The notes: generated by a model from the sequence alone, not told the origin. A DNA stretch of 64,000 nucleotides from Vibrio gazogenes (GCF_002196515.1 NZ_CP018835.1:1178001-1242000), one strand, 5' to 3'; shown: positions 8,831-18,975, numbered from the stretch's first letter. Numbers and translations are program-made.

Positions 8831-8858
8831 ATAAAAAAACCCGGCATATAGCCGGGTT
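8831..8858 (-). terminator. Terminator of the rplM-rpsI operon
   Basis: Stem AACCCGGC/GCCGGGTT around an ATATA loop, followed on the minus strand by a run of Ts, 23 bases after the rpsI stop codon. Confidence 0.9.
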
Positions 8859-8880
8859 TTCGAAACCACATAAAACGTAA

Positions 8881-9273
8881 TTAACGTTTTGAGAACTGTG
8901 GACGACGACGTGCTTTACGTAGACCAACTTTCTTACGTTCAACGCGACGAGCGTCACGAGTAACGTAGCCAGCTGCGCGTAGAGCAGGACGTAGAGACTC
9001 ATCATATTCCATCAACGCACGAGTGATACCGTGACGAATAGCACCAGCCTGACCTGAAATACCGCCACCTTTTACAGTGATGTACAGATCAAGTTTGTCA
9101 GTCATCTCTACCAACTCAAGAGGTTGTTGAACAACCATACGAGCTGTAGGACGACCAAAGTACTCATCAAGGCTACGCTTGTTGATTACGATGTTACCGC
9201 TGCCTGGTTTAATAAAAACACGTGCAGCTGAGCTTTTGCGACGGCCAGTGCCGTAGTATTGATTCTCTGCCAT
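8881..9273 (-). CDS. rpsI: 30S ribosomal protein S9
   Basis: 130 residues from [14 protein letters not shown], the exact family start; an in-frame ATG five codons upstream (9288) directly abuts rplM and is not needed. The protein ends in the basic tail RRRPQFSKR, which reaches the P-site tRNA in the ribosome. It is co-transcribed with rplM, 15 bases upstream. Confidence 0.98.
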   Translation of the reverse strand: MAENQYYGTGRRKSSAARVFIKPGSGNIVINKRSLDEYFGRPTARMVVQQPLELVEMTDKLDLYITVKGGGISGQAGAIRHGITRALMEYDESLRPALRAAGYVTRDARRVERKKVGLRKARRRPQFSKR

Positions 9274-9288
9274 TTCCGAAATCCCCAA

Positions 9289-9717
9289 TTAGATGTCTAG
9301 TACTTTTGGTTGTTGAGCAGCATGGTTGTGCTCAGCGCCAGCGTAAACTTTCAGTTTACGGTACATAGCACGGCCTAGAGGACCACGTGGAAGCATACCT
9401 TTAACCGCTAGCTCGATAATCATCTCTGGTTTGTAGTCGATCAGCTTATCAAAAGTGATAGACTTGATGCCACCAGGGAACTCAGAGTGACGATAATAAG
9501 TCTTAGCTGCAGATTTATTACCTGTTACAGTCACTTTTTCTGCGTTAACAACGATGATGTAATCACCAGTATCAACGTGAGGCGTATATTCAGCTTTATG
9601 CTTGCCACGTAAGCGAGATGCAATTTCACTTGCCAGACGACCAAGAGTTTTACCCTCTGCGTCCACAACATACCAGTCGCGTTTTACAGTTTCTGGTTTA
9701 GCAACGAAAGTTTTCAT
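9289..9717 (-). CDS. rplM: 50S ribosomal protein L13
   Basis: 142 residues, the same length as E. coli L13, beginning [41 protein letters not shown]. It is an early-assembly 23S rRNA-binding protein. In E. coli L13 represses its own operon through the mRNA leader; the noncoding stretch upstream here has several hairpins that could serve this. First gene of rplM-rpsI. Confidence 0.98.
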   Translation of the reverse strand: MKTFVAKPETVKRDWYVVDAEGKTLGRLASEIASRLRGKHKAEYTPHVDTGDYIIVVNAEKVTVTGNKSAAKTYYRHSEFPGGIKSITFDKLIDYKPEMIIELAVKGMLPRGPLGRAMYRKLKVYAGAEHNHAAQQPKVLDI

Positions 9718-9870
9718 GCTAATAATAACCCGTTATTTAAAATTTACACTTAAGGAGCAATTGCTCCCACTGTCTAGAGCCCAGTCATCACCCCTTCGAG
9801 TGGTTGGCACTCTCAGTCTGAATAGAAAAACAGACCTACAGTAACGGTGGGTCGCAGGATTATAGAGAAG
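9718..9870 (-). promoter_or_regulatory. Structured leader of the rplM operon (candidate L13-responsive)
   Basis: The sequence upstream of rplM contains a 14-bp palindrome GGAGCAATTGCTCC (9754-9767), and further upstream a second possible hairpin around CACTCGAAGGGGTG. L13 autoregulation through its leader is established in E. coli; that this leader does the same is inferred only. Confidence 0.35.
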
Positions 9871-9897
9871 TGAGAAAAAAAAATCATCTTTTTTCTG

Positions 9898-9928
9898 ACA
9901 AAAATTGATTTTTTAAACCAATCAATTT
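9898..9928 (-). terminator. Terminator of zapE
   Basis: Stem AAATTGATT/AATCAATTT with a 9-base loop, followed on the minus strand by TTTTTG, 19 bases after the zapE stop codon. AT-rich stem, so moderate strength. Confidence 0.65.
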
Positions 9929-9946
9929 AGAAGCTTGCTTAAGCAA

Positions 9947-11050
9947 TTATGACAGGTGCTCTTTCAGCAAATATTCACGACTTTGCATCTCAATCAAACG
10001 AGAACGGCAACGCTGAAACTCAAATGATAACTGCCCACCTTGATATAAAGCATCCAAGGCGACCTCTGCTGAAATGATTAATTTAACATGACGCTCATAA
10101 AACTCGTCAACAAGGGCAATGAAACGCCGGGCAGCATCATCCAGCGTTGCGTTCATCAGCTTCACGTCGGCCAATAAAACAGTATGGTACAACCGAGACA
10201 ATTCAATATAGTCATTCTGGCTTCTCATACTCTGACATAACTGTGCAAATGTAGCGAACAACACACCATTTGCTGCTTTTAATACTGGTATTTGCCGATG
10301 ATTGACTTCAATACTAGATATGGCATTCGCATCATGGCTGATCAGTTGACGATAGTAACTCTCCAAACTGATTCGTGACTGTTCATCATTCGGGAAATGG
10401 TAAATTTCTGCCTGCTCGAGTGTTCTCAATCGATAGTCAACACCACTATCCACATTCATTACCAGGCAATGCTCTTTAATTAAGTCGATAGCCGGGAGGA
10501 AGCGTGCTCGTTGTAAACCATTTCGGTATAAATCATCTGGTGGAATATTCGAAGTGGCAACCAAAATGATATTGCGCGCAAAAAGCGCCTGAAAAAGAGT
10601 CCCCAAAATCATGGCATCCGTAATATCCGAGACAAAAAATTCGTCAAAACAGATAATCTCAGTTTCTGCGCGAAACTTATCCGCAACCATTTCAAGCGGG
10701 TCATTCACATGATGAAGCAACTTCAGTTCTTCATGAACACGGTACATAAAGCGGTGAAAATGCACTCTCATCTTTTTCTGAGTCGGGAGCGCATCATAAA
10801 AAGTATCCATCAGGTAAGTTTTCCCTCTGCCGACCCCACCCCAGAAATATAACCCTTTGGGGGGGACAGGACGCTGGACATTTTTTCTGAGTAAACGAGT
10901 CAATAACGAGCCTCGTTCAACTGGCTTTTCCAGATAGGTGAGGAATCGATGATACAGATCATCTAAAGCCTCCACCGCCGTTAACTGAGCGTCATCTTTC
11001 TGAAAATTATTGTCTTTCAAATCCTGATCGTAACGTTGCCTAGGTGTCAT
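9947..11050 (-). CDS. zapE: Cell division protein ZapE (AFG1-type ATPase)
   Basis: About 367 residues from the ATG at 11050, which gives the N-terminus MTPRQRYDQDL expected for the family. The frame is open to 11149 and an ATG at 11128 has a good AAAGGA, so a longer form is possible. The P-loop GGVGRGKTYLMD, Walker B EIICFDEFFVSDITDAM and the VATSNIPPDDLYRNGLQR sensor are intact. ZapE is an ATPase that associates with the Z-ring under heat or low-oxygen stress. It is divergent from zapG. Confidence 0.93.
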   Translation of the reverse strand: MTPRQRYDQDLKDNNFQKDDAQLTAVEALDDLYHRFLTYLEKPVERGSLLTRLLRKNVQRPVPPKGLYFWGGVGRGKTYLMDTFYDALPTQKKMRVHFHRFMYRVHEELKLLHHVNDPLEMVADKFRAETEIICFDEFFVSDITDAMILGTLFQALFARNIILVATSNIPPDDLYRNGLQRARFLPAIDLIKEHCLVMNVDSGVDYRLRTLEQAEIYHFPNDEQSRISLESYYRQLISHDANAISSIEVNHRQIPVLKAANGVLFATFAQLCQSMRSQNDYIELSRLYHTVLLADVKLMNATLDDAARRFIALVDEFYERHVKLIISAEVALDALYQGGQLSFEFQRCRSRLIEMQSREYLLKEHLS

Positions 11051-11199
11051 AAATATCGAGTAAAATAAGAAGAGAGGAAAGTGTGCAGCGCAACACATGC
11101 TTTTTGCTTTATCAGCCAAGGAAGTCATAGTACCATGTCCTTTGAGCATGTGTAACCTTTTGGTAAAAACATGTTAAATAACAACAATAAGGAGCGGTT

Positions 11200-11643
11200 A
11201 TGCCTTGGATCTATACCATCATAGGTTTGCTGATTGGATGTGTCGTCGGTGTCGTGATCACTCGCCTGACAACCCCCCAATATAAAAACCAGAAGTCCGT
11301 ACAAAAAGACTTGGATAATACGAAGTTTGAGCTGGAACAACAACGGCAAGAGCTGATGGATCATTTTGCCCAAACCGCAGAGATGCTGGACACAATCGGC
11401 AAAGATTATACGAAGCTCTACCAACATTTGGCGAAAACGTCATCAGAATTGATTCCGAATCTTCCTGAGCAAGATAATCCATTCATCAAAACTATCGCCA
11501 AACACCAAGAGGTTGAATCGCAAGAATCTCCAGATCAAAGCCAGCCGCCAAAAGACTACGCATTAGGTGCTTCAGGCCAGCTAAGAAATGAAGAAAAACC
11601 AATTATCCACTCGAAAGATATTATAAACGCGCAACCAAATTAA
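11200..11643 (+). CDS. zapG: Z-ring associated membrane protein ZapG (YhcB/DUF1043)
   Basis: 147 residues. One N-terminal membrane helix (IYTIIGLLIGCVVGVVITRL), a coiled coil at about 30-75 (KSVQKDLDNTKFELEQQRQELMDHF), and a polar disordered tail from about residue 95. This is the YhcB architecture; the protein links the divisome with cell-envelope synthesis. It is divergent from zapE and lies upstream of degQ, the conserved order. GGAG precedes the ATG. Confidence 0.93.
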   Translation: MPWIYTIIGLLIGCVVGVVITRLTTPQYKNQKSVQKDLDNTKFELEQQRQELMDHFAQTAEMLDTIGKDYTKLYQHLAKTSSELIPNLPEQDNPFIKTIAKHQEVESQESPDQSQPPKDYALGASGQLRNEEKPIIHSKDIINAQPN

Positions 11644-11759
11644 AATTTTTGTGAACTTTGCAAAGGTTTTTGAGTCTTAAAACACACTGACGCTGTTGAA
11701 ACTTTTATATCAAGATATCAAATAGTTACAACAGGTGATTTCCATAGAGGAGTTTTAAG

Positions 11760-13127
11760 ATGAAAAAACCTTTGCTTGCATTAGCAACCTTATCATTATG
11801 CATGAGTTCGATCATCACCCCGCTACCAGCAGCGGCCGCTCTGCCTATCGCCGTTAACGGAGAACAATTACCAAGCCTAGCACCAATGCTTGAGCATGTG
11901 ACACCAGCCGTCGTTTCTATCGCTGTTGAAGGGACACAAGTATCTCATCAACGCCTGCCTGAACAATTCCGTTTCTTTTTTGGCCCGAATTTTCCAACTG
12001 AGCAACTTGAGAAACGTCCCTTTAAAGCACTTGGTTCAGGGGTCATTATTAATGCAGACAAAGGATACGTCGTCACCAACTACCATGTCATTAACGGTGC
12101 TGACAAAATCCGAGTAAAACTCTCTGACGGTCGTGAATATAAAGCCGAACTCGTCGGTGGCGACAAAATGTCAGATATCGCGCTGATTAAATTAGAAAAA
12201 GCGAAAAACCTCACGCAAATCAAACTATCCGATTCAGACAAAATCCGGGTTGGTGATTTTGCAGTTGCAATTGGTAACCCATTCGGTCTGGGACAGACCG
12301 TCACTTCAGGCATTATCTCTGCGTTAGGCCGAAGTGGACTGAATATTGAAAACTTCGAAAACTTCATCCAAACCGATGCTGCAATTAATAGCGGTAACTC
12401 GGGTGGCGCACTGGTGAACCTTAAAGGCGAGCTGATCGGGATTAACACTGCGATACTTGGCCCGAATGGTGGCAATGTAGGTATTGGTTTTGCTATTCCA
12501 GCCAACATGATGAAAAACCTGACGGATCAGATCCTCGAATATGGTGAAGTCAAACGCGGGATGCTTGGTGTCCAAGGTGGAGAAGTGACTTCAGAACTGG
12601 CACAAGCGATGGGGTACTCATCGAGTAAAGGGGCATTTATCAGTCAAGTCGTCCCGGATAGTGCCGCAGATAAAGCGGGATTAAAAGCAGGCGACATCAT
12701 TGTCTCCGTCAATGGTAAAGATATTGATTCTTTCTCTGAACTGCGTGCGAAAGTGGCTACCCTCGGTGCAGGTAAGAAGGTGACACTCGGTATCCTCAGA
12801 GATGGAAAAGAACAAACGTTCAATGTCACGCTAGGCAAACAGAACGAGACTAAAACTCAGGCGAAAGCCCTGTATGAAGGACTCTCTGGTGCCGAGCTGT
12901 CTAACACAACTTCAAGTGACCCAATCCAAGGGGTCAAAGTGACCCATGTTGAAAAAGGCTCTCCGGCTGAAGGCTATCAACTTCAAGAAGGAGATATCAT
13001 TATCGGTCTGAACAGACAGCGAGTGAAAAATATTGCTGAGTTGAGAAAGATTCTGGAAAAATCACCAAGTATTCTAGCCCTGAATATTCAACGTGATGAT
13101 CGAACCATCTACCTCGTCATCCGTTAA
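11760..13127 (+). CDS. degQ: Periplasmic serine endoprotease DegQ/DegP family
   Basis: 455 residues: Sec signal peptide (cleavage near residue 26, after AAA), trypsin-like protease domain with triad His109 (TNYHVI), Asp139 (SDIALI) and Ser214 (GNSGGAL), then two PDZ domains (about 265-355 and 370-450). It is a periplasmic protease and chaperone that removes misfolded envelope proteins. The pairing with degS downstream is the degQ-degS locus; vibrios often carry only this one copy and it is then also called degP or do. An independent terminator follows. Confidence 0.95.
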   Translation: MKKPLLALATLSLCMSSIITPLPAAAALPIAVNGEQLPSLAPMLEHVTPAVVSIAVEGTQVSHQRLPEQFRFFFGPNFPTEQLEKRPFKALGSGVIINADKGYVVTNYHVINGADKIRVKLSDGREYKAELVGGDKMSDIALIKLEKAKNLTQIKLSDSDKIRVGDFAVAIGNPFGLGQTVTSGIISALGRSGLNIENFENFIQTDAAINSGNSGGALVNLKGELIGINTAILGPNGGNVGIGFAIPANMMKNLTDQILEYGEVKRGMLGVQGGEVTSELAQAMGYSSSKGAFISQVVPDSAADKAGLKAGDIIVSVNGKDIDSFSELRAKVATLGAGKKVTLGILRDGKEQTFNVTLGKQNETKTQAKALYEGLSGAELSNTTSSDPIQGVKVTHVEKGSPAEGYQLQEGDIIIGLNRQRVKNIAELRKILEKSPSILALNIQRDDRTIYLVIR

Positions 13128-13140
13128 TTCCAGCGATTAT

Positions 13141-13168
13141 TGGGCCTTTCTGATGAAAGGCCCATTTT
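13141..13168 (+). terminator. Terminator of degQ
   Basis: A perfect 9-bp stem TGGGCCTTT/AAAGGCCCA with a 6-base loop, followed by TTTTC. It separates degQ from degS. Confidence 0.88.
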
Positions 13169-13237
13169 CTATTGATTCAGAGAGTGCTATTCTTTCCACC
13201 CTATATACATGTTTGTAATGGTTCAGTGGATTGAAAT

Positions 13238-14302
13238 ATGATAGCTAACTTACTTCGTTCTGTTGGAATTGGTTTAGTGACTGCACTCGTCGTCATTATT
13301 TCTGTTCCTTCTTTGAGAAGCCATATTTTCCCCCCGGCAAAGAATCCACAACCAACCAATATCAACACGCTACAAATCACCTTCAATCAAGCAGTACGTA
13401 GAGCTGCACCAGCAGTCGTGAATATTTATAGTCGCAAGTATGCTGCCAATGATCGCTCAAAGTTATCAACACAAGGTTTGGGTTCTGGTGTCATTGTCAG
13501 TGAAAAAGGCTATATCATTACCAATTACCATGTTATTGCCCAGGCCGATCAAGTGATCGTTGCACTTCAGGACGGTCGGGTTGCAGCGGCACAACTGGTT
13601 GGTAAAGACCGTCGTTCAGATATTGCGGTCCTCCGAATTGAAGACTCGAATTTGCCTGTTATTCCTCAAAATCCAAACTATTCTCCTCAGGTTGGAGATG
13701 TCGTACTCGCGATTGGTAACCCCTATAACTTAGGCCAAACCACCACCTTCGGAATTATTTCAGCGACGGGACGTTCTTCAATCAGCATTGATGGTCGGCA
13801 GGCATTTATTCAGACTGATGCAGCAATCAACGAAGGTAACTCTGGCGGTGCTTTAGTCAATACCCAAGGTGAACTTGTCGGTATCAATACGGCTTCATTT
13901 CAGCAAGCAACGGATCTGGAAACTTACGGTATTTCTTTTGCCATCCCCTATAAGCTTGCCAATAAGATTATGGAAAAAATCATTGCTGACGGACGCGTGA
14001 TTCGAGGGTATATAGGGATTGACGGACAAGATATCAGTTCAGTTGAATCTCGGCTTCTCGGCAATGAACATATCGGTGGGATCATTGTTCTCGGTGTCGA
14101 TCCGAATGGCCCGGCCGCTTCAGCAGGCTTTAAACCCCAAGATATCATCATCAAAATTGATGGTAAAAAAATTAACGGACGCCAAAGCGTCATGGATTTA
14201 GTAACCGATTTACGTCCGGGGACAACCATTCATGTCGATGTCATCAGGAAAGGCAAGGAAATCACTATTCCGGTCACGGTTGCTGAAGATACTCGGGATT
14301 AA
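13238..14302 (+). CDS. degS: Sigma-E stress sensor protease DegS
   Basis: 354 residues: an N-terminal membrane anchor (LVTALVVIISVPSL) instead of a cleaved signal, a protease domain with His98, Asp128 and Ser202, and a single PDZ domain (about 255-345). DegS senses the C-termini of unfolded outer-membrane porins through PDZ and makes the first cut in the anti-sigma factor RseA, releasing sigma-E. One PDZ and the anchor distinguish it from DegQ just upstream. Confidence 0.96.
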   Translation: MIANLLRSVGIGLVTALVVIISVPSLRSHIFPPAKNPQPTNINTLQITFNQAVRRAAPAVVNIYSRKYAANDRSKLSTQGLGSGVIVSEKGYIITNYHVIAQADQVIVALQDGRVAAAQLVGKDRRSDIAVLRIEDSNLPVIPQNPNYSPQVGDVVLAIGNPYNLGQTTTFGIISATGRSSISIDGRQAFIQTDAAINEGNSGGALVNTQGELVGINTASFQQATDLETYGISFAIPYKLANKIMEKIIADGRVIRGYIGIDGQDISSVESRLLGNEHIGGIIVLGVDPNGPAASAGFKPQDIIIKIDGKKINGRQSVMDLVTDLRPGTTIHVDVIRKGKEITIPVTVAEDTRD

Positions 14303-14336
14303 TCCAATCCTCTTCCTCATATCATGAATAGAAGAC

Positions 14337-14369
14337 ATAAAAAACGGAGCCAGATGGCTCCGTTTTTTT
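14337..14369. terminator. Bidirectional terminator between degS and rplS
   Basis: Stem ACGGAGCC/GGCTCCGT with an AGAT loop, flanked by A and T runs, serving the convergent degS and rplS transcripts. Confidence 0.92.
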
Positions 14370-14392
14370 GAGAACGCATGTCTGAGACAGCA

Positions 14393-14746
14393 TTACTTCT
14401 TAGTAAGTTTCTCTTTAATACGAGCTGACTTACCAGAGCGTTCGCGTAGATAGTACAACTTGGCACGACGTACTGCACCACGACGCTTAACTTCAATACT
14501 GTCAACAGCTGGAGAGTGTGTTTGGAACGTACGCTCAACACCTTCACCGTTAGAAATTTTACGAACGGTAAATGCTGAGTGAAGACCACGGTTACGAACA
14601 GCGATTACAACGCCTTCAAATGCCTGTAAACGCTCACGCTCACCTTCTTTAACCTTGACTTGCACAACGACAGTGTCGCCTGGTGCAAATTTAGGTAGGT
14701 CTTGTTTCATTTGCTCTTGCTCAAGAGCTTTGATGATATTACTCAT
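14393..14746 (-). CDS. rplS: 50S ribosomal protein L19
   Basis: 117 residues with the standard L19 sequence ([30 protein letters not shown], later [11 protein letters not shown] and [17 protein letters not shown]). L19 sits at the 30S-50S interface near intersubunit bridge B8. It is last in the operon rpsP-rimM-trmD-rplS, 42 bases after trmD. Confidence 0.98.
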   Translation of the reverse strand: MSNIIKALEQEQMKQDLPKFAPGDTVVVQVKVKEGERERLQAFEGVVIAVRNRGLHSAFTVRKISNGEGVERTFQTHSPAVDSIEVKRRGAVRRAKLYYLRERSGKSARIKEKLTKK

Positions 14747-14788
14747 TGTTAATTTTCCTAGAATAAACTGATACTCAATTAATTGAAG

Positions 14789-15532
14789 TTACTTAGCTTG
14801 ATATTCTTGAATGAATTCAACTAGTAACTGTTCCTGTTCGTCAGTCAGAGCTAGGTTTTCCAGGAGCTCCGGTCTTCTTAGCCAAGTACGGCCTAACGAC
14901 TGTTTCAGTCGCCAACGACGAATGTCCCGATGATTCCCCGATTTCAATACAGCGGGAATTTCTTTCCCATCTAATATTTCCGGGCGCGTATAATGTGGAC
15001 AATCCAGCAATCCATTAGCAAAAGAATCTTCTTCTGCTGATGCAAAATCCCCAAGAACACCGGGGACAAACCGAGCTGCTGCATCAATCATTGTCATTGC
15101 CGGCAATTCACCGCCAGTCATTACGAAGTCTCCGACAGACCACTCTTCATCAACTTCAGACTCAATAATACGCTCATCGACGCCTTCGTACCGACCACAG
15201 ATTAAAATCAAATTTTCATCTGCTGCCAGTTCTTCAACCCCACATTGATCGAGTTTTCGTCCCTGTGGAGAAAGGTATATCACTTTCGTCTTTCCGGGAG
15301 CGGATGCTTTGGCTGCATGGATGGCGTCACGCAAAGGCTGTACCATCATGAGCATACCAGGCCCACCCCCATAGGGTTTATCGTCAACTGTACGATGTCT
15401 ATCATGAGTAAAGTCTCTCGGATTCCAGACTTCAACTGATAGCAACCCTTTTTTTACCGCTTGACCTGTGACACCATAATCAGTCACAGAACGAAACATT
15501 TCAGGAAAAAGGCTAATAACGCCAACCCACAT
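14789..15532 (-). CDS. trmD: tRNA (guanine-37-N1)-methyltransferase TrmD
   Basis: 247 residues from the second of two adjacent ATGs (15532), giving [13 protein letters not shown] as in the family; the frame is open further upstream into rimM but those residues do not belong to TrmD. The deep trefoil-knot SAM-binding stretches are visible ([39 protein letters not shown]). It makes m1G37 next to the anticodon, which prevents +1 frameshifting. It starts 25 bases after the rimM stop. Confidence 0.96.
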   Translation of the reverse strand: MWVGVISLFPEMFRSVTDYGVTGQAVKKGLLSVEVWNPRDFTHDRHRTVDDKPYGGGPGMLMMVQPLRDAIHAAKASAPGKTKVIYLSPQGRKLDQCGVEELAADENLILICGRYEGVDERIIESEVDEEWSVGDFVMTGGELPAMTMIDAAARFVPGVLGDFASAEEDSFANGLLDCPHYTRPEILDGKEIPAVLKSGNHRDIRRWRLKQSLGRTWLRRPELLENLALTDEQEQLLVEFIQEYQAK

Positions 15533-15557
15533 CATTTTCTCGCTCTGTACTCTGGCA

Positions 15558-16112
15558 TCAGAATCCAGGATCCCAGTCAACTTCGATCCGTTGAGCGGAG
15601 CGATCAATATTCTTAATCACTTGCTCTTCAAGGAACGGAATTAAACGTTCCTTTTGTCCAAAAGCATCTTTTAGATTCGCTTTCACAACCAAAACATCAT
15701 TTGAGCCGGTTTCCATGAGGTCAATGACCTCACCCAGGTGGTAACCACCTGTGGTGATCACCTGCATCCCAAATAATTCTCGCCAGTAGAACTCATCTTC
15801 TGACAGTTCAGGGAGTGACGCAGAGTCAACTGAAATCTCAAAATTGGTTAAAAGAAGGGAGTCTTCACGAACATCCAATCCTTCTAGCTTTACCACCATC
15901 CCTTTGTTATGGCGCTTCCAGCTTTCAACTTTGTACTCAATCCACTCTCCCTTACGGTTAATATACCAAGGGCTATAATCAAAAATACTTTCCGGATTGT
16001 CTGTGAAGGAAAAAACCTTAAGCCAACCGCGAATGCCGTAAGTTGATCCAAACTTACCAACAACAATTTTACTTTTCGGTTCACTCATTGTGCCTTGACC
16101 TTCCATCGACAT
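15558..16112 (-). CDS. rimM: Ribosome maturation factor RimM
   Basis: 184 residues. N-terminal RimM domain ([35 protein letters not shown]) and C-terminal PRC-barrel ([37 protein letters not shown], ending VDWDPGF). It helps mature the 3' (head) domain of 16S rRNA and binds S19. The ATG at 16112 has a weak ribosome site; the ATG at 16088, eight codons in, has a better one (GGAAGG) and is a real alternative. Confidence 0.95.
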   Translation of the reverse strand: MSMEGQGTMSEPKSKIVVGKFGSTYGIRGWLKVFSFTDNPESIFDYSPWYINRKGEWIEYKVESWKRHNKGMVVKLEGLDVREDSLLLTNFEISVDSASLPELSEDEFYWRELFGMQVITTGGYHLGEVIDLMETGSNDVLVVKANLKDAFGQKERLIPFLEEQVIKNIDRSAQRIEVDWDPGF

Positions 16113-16134
16113 TTACTAGTCATCTACAAATAGA

Positions 16135-16383
16135 TTAAGCCGCTTTTTGAGCGTCTTTTACTAGTTTTGCTACACGATCAGACAGAGATGCACCTTGTCC
16201 AACCCAGTGGTTTACACGATCCAGATCAAGGCGAAGACCTTCTTCTTGACCAGATGCAGTAGGATTAAAGAAACCTACTTTCTCGATGAAACGACCAGTA
16301 GCAGCATTGCGGCTATCCGCAACTACAATTTGATAAAATGGACGCTTTTTAGCGCCGTGACGTGCCAAACGAATGGTTACCAT
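16135..16383 (-). CDS. rpsP: 30S ribosomal protein S16
   Basis: 82 residues, [41 protein letters not shown], the conserved S16 N-terminus. First gene of the rpsP-rimM-trmD-rplS operon. About 75 bases upstream, at 16421-16454, CCCCAA...TTGGGG enclosing CTGTT...AACAG could form a leader hairpin; its role is unknown. Confidence 0.98.
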   Translation of the reverse strand: MVTIRLARHGAKKRPFYQIVVADSRNAATGRFIEKVGFFNPTASGQEEGLRLDLDRVNHWVGQGASLSDRVAKLVKDAQKAA

Positions 16384-16560
16384 ATCGTCCTCTTTGCTTG
16401 CTTATATAATAAAATTAACCCCAAGAACTGTTTTTCAGAACAGTCGATTGGGGTCTCGTGCCAATTTAAAGCCCCCGAATTTTACTCTTATTCAGAGTCA
16501 TTGCAAGGGCTTTAGCTATTTTTTAGCCATTGTGCGTCGACATGACGAAACCGCAGTAAT

Positions 16561-17928
16561 TTACCGTCCGAATGGGTTAAAACCACCACCCATCATCCCC
16601 TGCATATTTCTCATCATGCCTTTCATGCCGCCTTTCTGCATTTTTTTCATCATTTTCTGCATTTGCGTAAACTGCTTCAGTAACCGGTTCACATCTTGAA
16701 CCTGTGTTCCAGAACCAGCAGCGATTCGCTTCTTCCGAGAGCCCTTAATTACATCGGGATTCTGACGCTCTTTCATTGTCATCGAGCCGATAATCGCTTC
16801 CATCTGTTTGAACATCCGATCATCAACTTTATCTTTGATGCCGTCTTTCATGTTTGCCATTCCGGGAAGTTTATCCAGCATTCCCATCATGCCACCCATA
16901 TTTTGCATCTGTCCCAGTTGCTCTCGGAAGTCTTCTAAATCAAAACCTTTTTTCTCTTTAAACTTTTGAGCAAGTTTCTGGGCTTTTTCCTGATCAACAT
17001 TGCGTTGTAAATCTTCAATAAGAGAAAGAACATCCCCCATCCCCAAAATTCGTGACGCAACGCGATCTGGATGGAAGGGTTCTAAAGCATCGGTTTTCTC
17101 TCCGACCCCCAAGAACTTGATTGGCTTTCCCGTCACATGACGAACAGAGAGCGCGGCACCACCACGAGCATCCCCATCGACTTTAGTTAATACGACCCCC
17201 GTCAGAGGCAGTGCATCTCCAAAAGCCTTCGCGGTATTTGCAGCATCCTGACCTGTCATTGCATCGACAACAAACAGTGTCTCAACAGGATTAACCGCAC
17301 GGTGAAGATCCTGGATTTCAGACATCATTTCTTCATCGATAGCCAAGCGACCAGCCGTATCGACGATGAGAACGTCGTAAAACTTTTTCCGTGCCTGATC
17401 AATTGCAGCTAAAGCAATATCAATCGGTTTCTGGTCTGCCGTTGAAGGAAAGAAGTCAACGCCAATATCAGTTGCCAGGGTTTCCAATTGTTTAATTGCA
17501 GCAGGACGATAAACGTCTGCGGAAACCACCAAGACTTTTTTCTTATCCCGCTCTTTGAGTAATTTCGACAACTTACCGACACTGGTTGTTTTACCCGCAC
17601 CCTGTAAGCCTGCCATCAAAACGACAGCCGGTGGCTGAGCAGCAAGGTTCAGTGCTTCATTCGAAGCGCCCATCACCGCTTCAAGTTCAGCTTGTACAAT
17701 CTTGATGAACTCCTGTCCCGGAGTGAGTGATTTGGAGACTTCAACGCCAACAGCGCCTTCTTTGACCCGATTGACAAATTCACGGATAACAGGAAGTGCG
17801 ACATCAGCTTCAAGCAGAGCCATCCGCACTTCTCTCAGTGTTTCTTTGATGTTTTCTTCGGTCAAACGACCTTTACCACTGATATTTTTCAGCGTCTTGG
17901 ACAAACGATCAGTTAGATTCTCAAACAT
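16561..17928 (-). CDS. ffh: Signal recognition particle protein Ffh
   Basis: 455 residues. N domain, then the SRP GTPase G domain (P-loop GLQGAGKTTSVGKL, DTAGRLAID, TKVDGDARGG) and a methionine-rich M domain from about 300 that ends in a long Met/Lys/Gly tail (MQKMMKKMQKGGMKGMMRNMQGMMGGG). It binds 4.5S RNA and signal anchors of membrane proteins at the ribosome and docks with FtsY. Divergent from ypjD. Confidence 0.98.
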   Translation of the reverse strand: MFENLTDRLSKTLKNISGKGRLTEENIKETLREVRMALLEADVALPVIREFVNRVKEGAVGVEVSKSLTPGQEFIKIVQAELEAVMGASNEALNLAAQPPAVVLMAGLQGAGKTTSVGKLSKLLKERDKKKVLVVSADVYRPAAIKQLETLATDIGVDFFPSTADQKPIDIALAAIDQARKKFYDVLIVDTAGRLAIDEEMMSEIQDLHRAVNPVETLFVVDAMTGQDAANTAKAFGDALPLTGVVLTKVDGDARGGAALSVRHVTGKPIKFLGVGEKTDALEPFHPDRVASRILGMGDVLSLIEDLQRNVDQEKAQKLAQKFKEKKGFDLEDFREQLGQMQNMGGMMGMLDKLPGMANMKDGIKDKVDDRMFKQMEAIIGSMTMKERQNPDVIKGSRKKRIAAGSGTQVQDVNRLLKQFTQMQKMMKKMQKGGMKGMMRNMQGMMGGGFNPFGR

Positions 17929-18180
17929 ACTGCATCTCTTCGCGGTGCTGTGAATTTCTATAAATTAGGTCCGAGTATACCTTAGCCAAAGCAGATAGTC
18001 ATATCTGTTCAGTCATCGATATCACTTCTCTGACCTCGATATTCCAGCGAAATTGGCAATCTATTATTTCGGCTGTAAACGATTTGTTTTATGTCATTCA
18101 AAATTAAGTGGTCAACCGTGGCTCATTGACACATAGGCATGTATAATTCATCTTCTTTACACTCTTTTTTGATGAGATAT

Positions 18181-18975
18181 ATGGATAAATTTATCGCAAT
18201 AGTTGCTTCGCTTTTTTACTGTCTCGCTATTGCAACCATCATTCCGGGACTGGTCAATCAAACGGGTATTAAAGCAAAAGCCGTATTGATTTTCGCTGCA
18301 GCTGCGCTGCTCTTACATGCGTGGTTACTTAGCGATTTGATCTTCCACCCGAACGGCCAGAATCTAAGCATCCTGAATGTTGGTTCTCTCATCAGTTTCA
18401 TCATTGGCTTAGTGATGAGCGGTGCAATGCTCAGGACTCGGTTGTGGTTTATGCTGCCAGTGGTTTACTGTTTTGCAGCAATTAATTTGTCTGCGGCAGC
18501 AAGCCTTCCCGGAAATTTCATTACTCATATGGAAGACAACCTGCCGCTGTTGATCCATATTTTCCTTGCACTATTCTCTTATTCGACGCTGACAATTGGT
18601 GCACTGTATGCACTTCAATTAGCTTGGTTAGATCATAAACTGAAAACGAAAAAATCATTAGCGATTAACCCGAATCTCCCTCCTTTACTCCAAATAGAGA
18701 GACAACTGTTTCGTATCATTCTGATCGGTAATGTGCTGTTAACCGGCACCTTAATCACCGGCTTTGTCTTCATCGAAGAAATCTTTGCTCAAGGGAAAGC
18801 GCATAAAGGTATCTTGTCGGTCATTGCCTGGGTTGTGTATACCGTGCTGCTATGGGGCCATTATCAGAAAGGATGGCGAGGAAGAAAGGTGACCTGGTTT
18901 GCAATTGCCGGCGCCTTTATTTTGACTTTGGCTTACTTCGGCAGCCGTTTTGTCCGAGAATTCATCTTACATTAA
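18181..18975 (+). CDS. ypjD: Inner-membrane YpjD/CcsA-like protein
   Basis: 264 residues from the ATG at 18181 (MDKFIAIVASLFYCLAIATIIPGLV), which matches the family start; a further in-frame ATG lies at 18139. Eight or so membrane helices and the cytochrome c assembly (CcsA) domain, with ITHMEDNLPLLIHIFLALFSYSTLTIGALYALQLAWLDHKLK and the C-terminal LLWGHYQKGWRGRKVTWF. The family sits beside CorB-type proteins and has been linked to magnesium homeostasis, but its biochemical role is not settled. It precedes corB in one transcript direction. Confidence 0.9.
   Translation: MDKFIAIVASLFYCLAIATIIPGLVNQTGIKAKAVLIFAAAALLLHAWLLSDLIFHPNGQNLSILNVGSLISFIIGLVMSGAMLRTRLWFMLPVVYCFAAINLSAAASLPGNFITHMEDNLPLLIHIFLALFSYSTLTIGALYALQLAWLDHKLKTKKSLAINPNLPPLLQIERQLFRIILIGNVLLTGTLITGFVFIEEIFAQGKAHKGILSVIAWVVYTVLLWGHYQKGWRGRKVTWFAIAGAFILTLAYFGSRFVREFILH

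Larger units (their letters stand above)
8501..8880 (-). promoter_or_regulatory. Noncoding gap: sspA leader and rpsI 3' end
   Basis: 380 bases without a gene. From right to left on the minus strand it holds the rpsI terminator (8831-8858), about 230 bases with no evident feature, a possible -10 (TATTAT, about 8583-8588 region) and the sspA leader hairpin (8532-8553). No reliable -35 element or small ORF was found. Confidence 0.4.
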
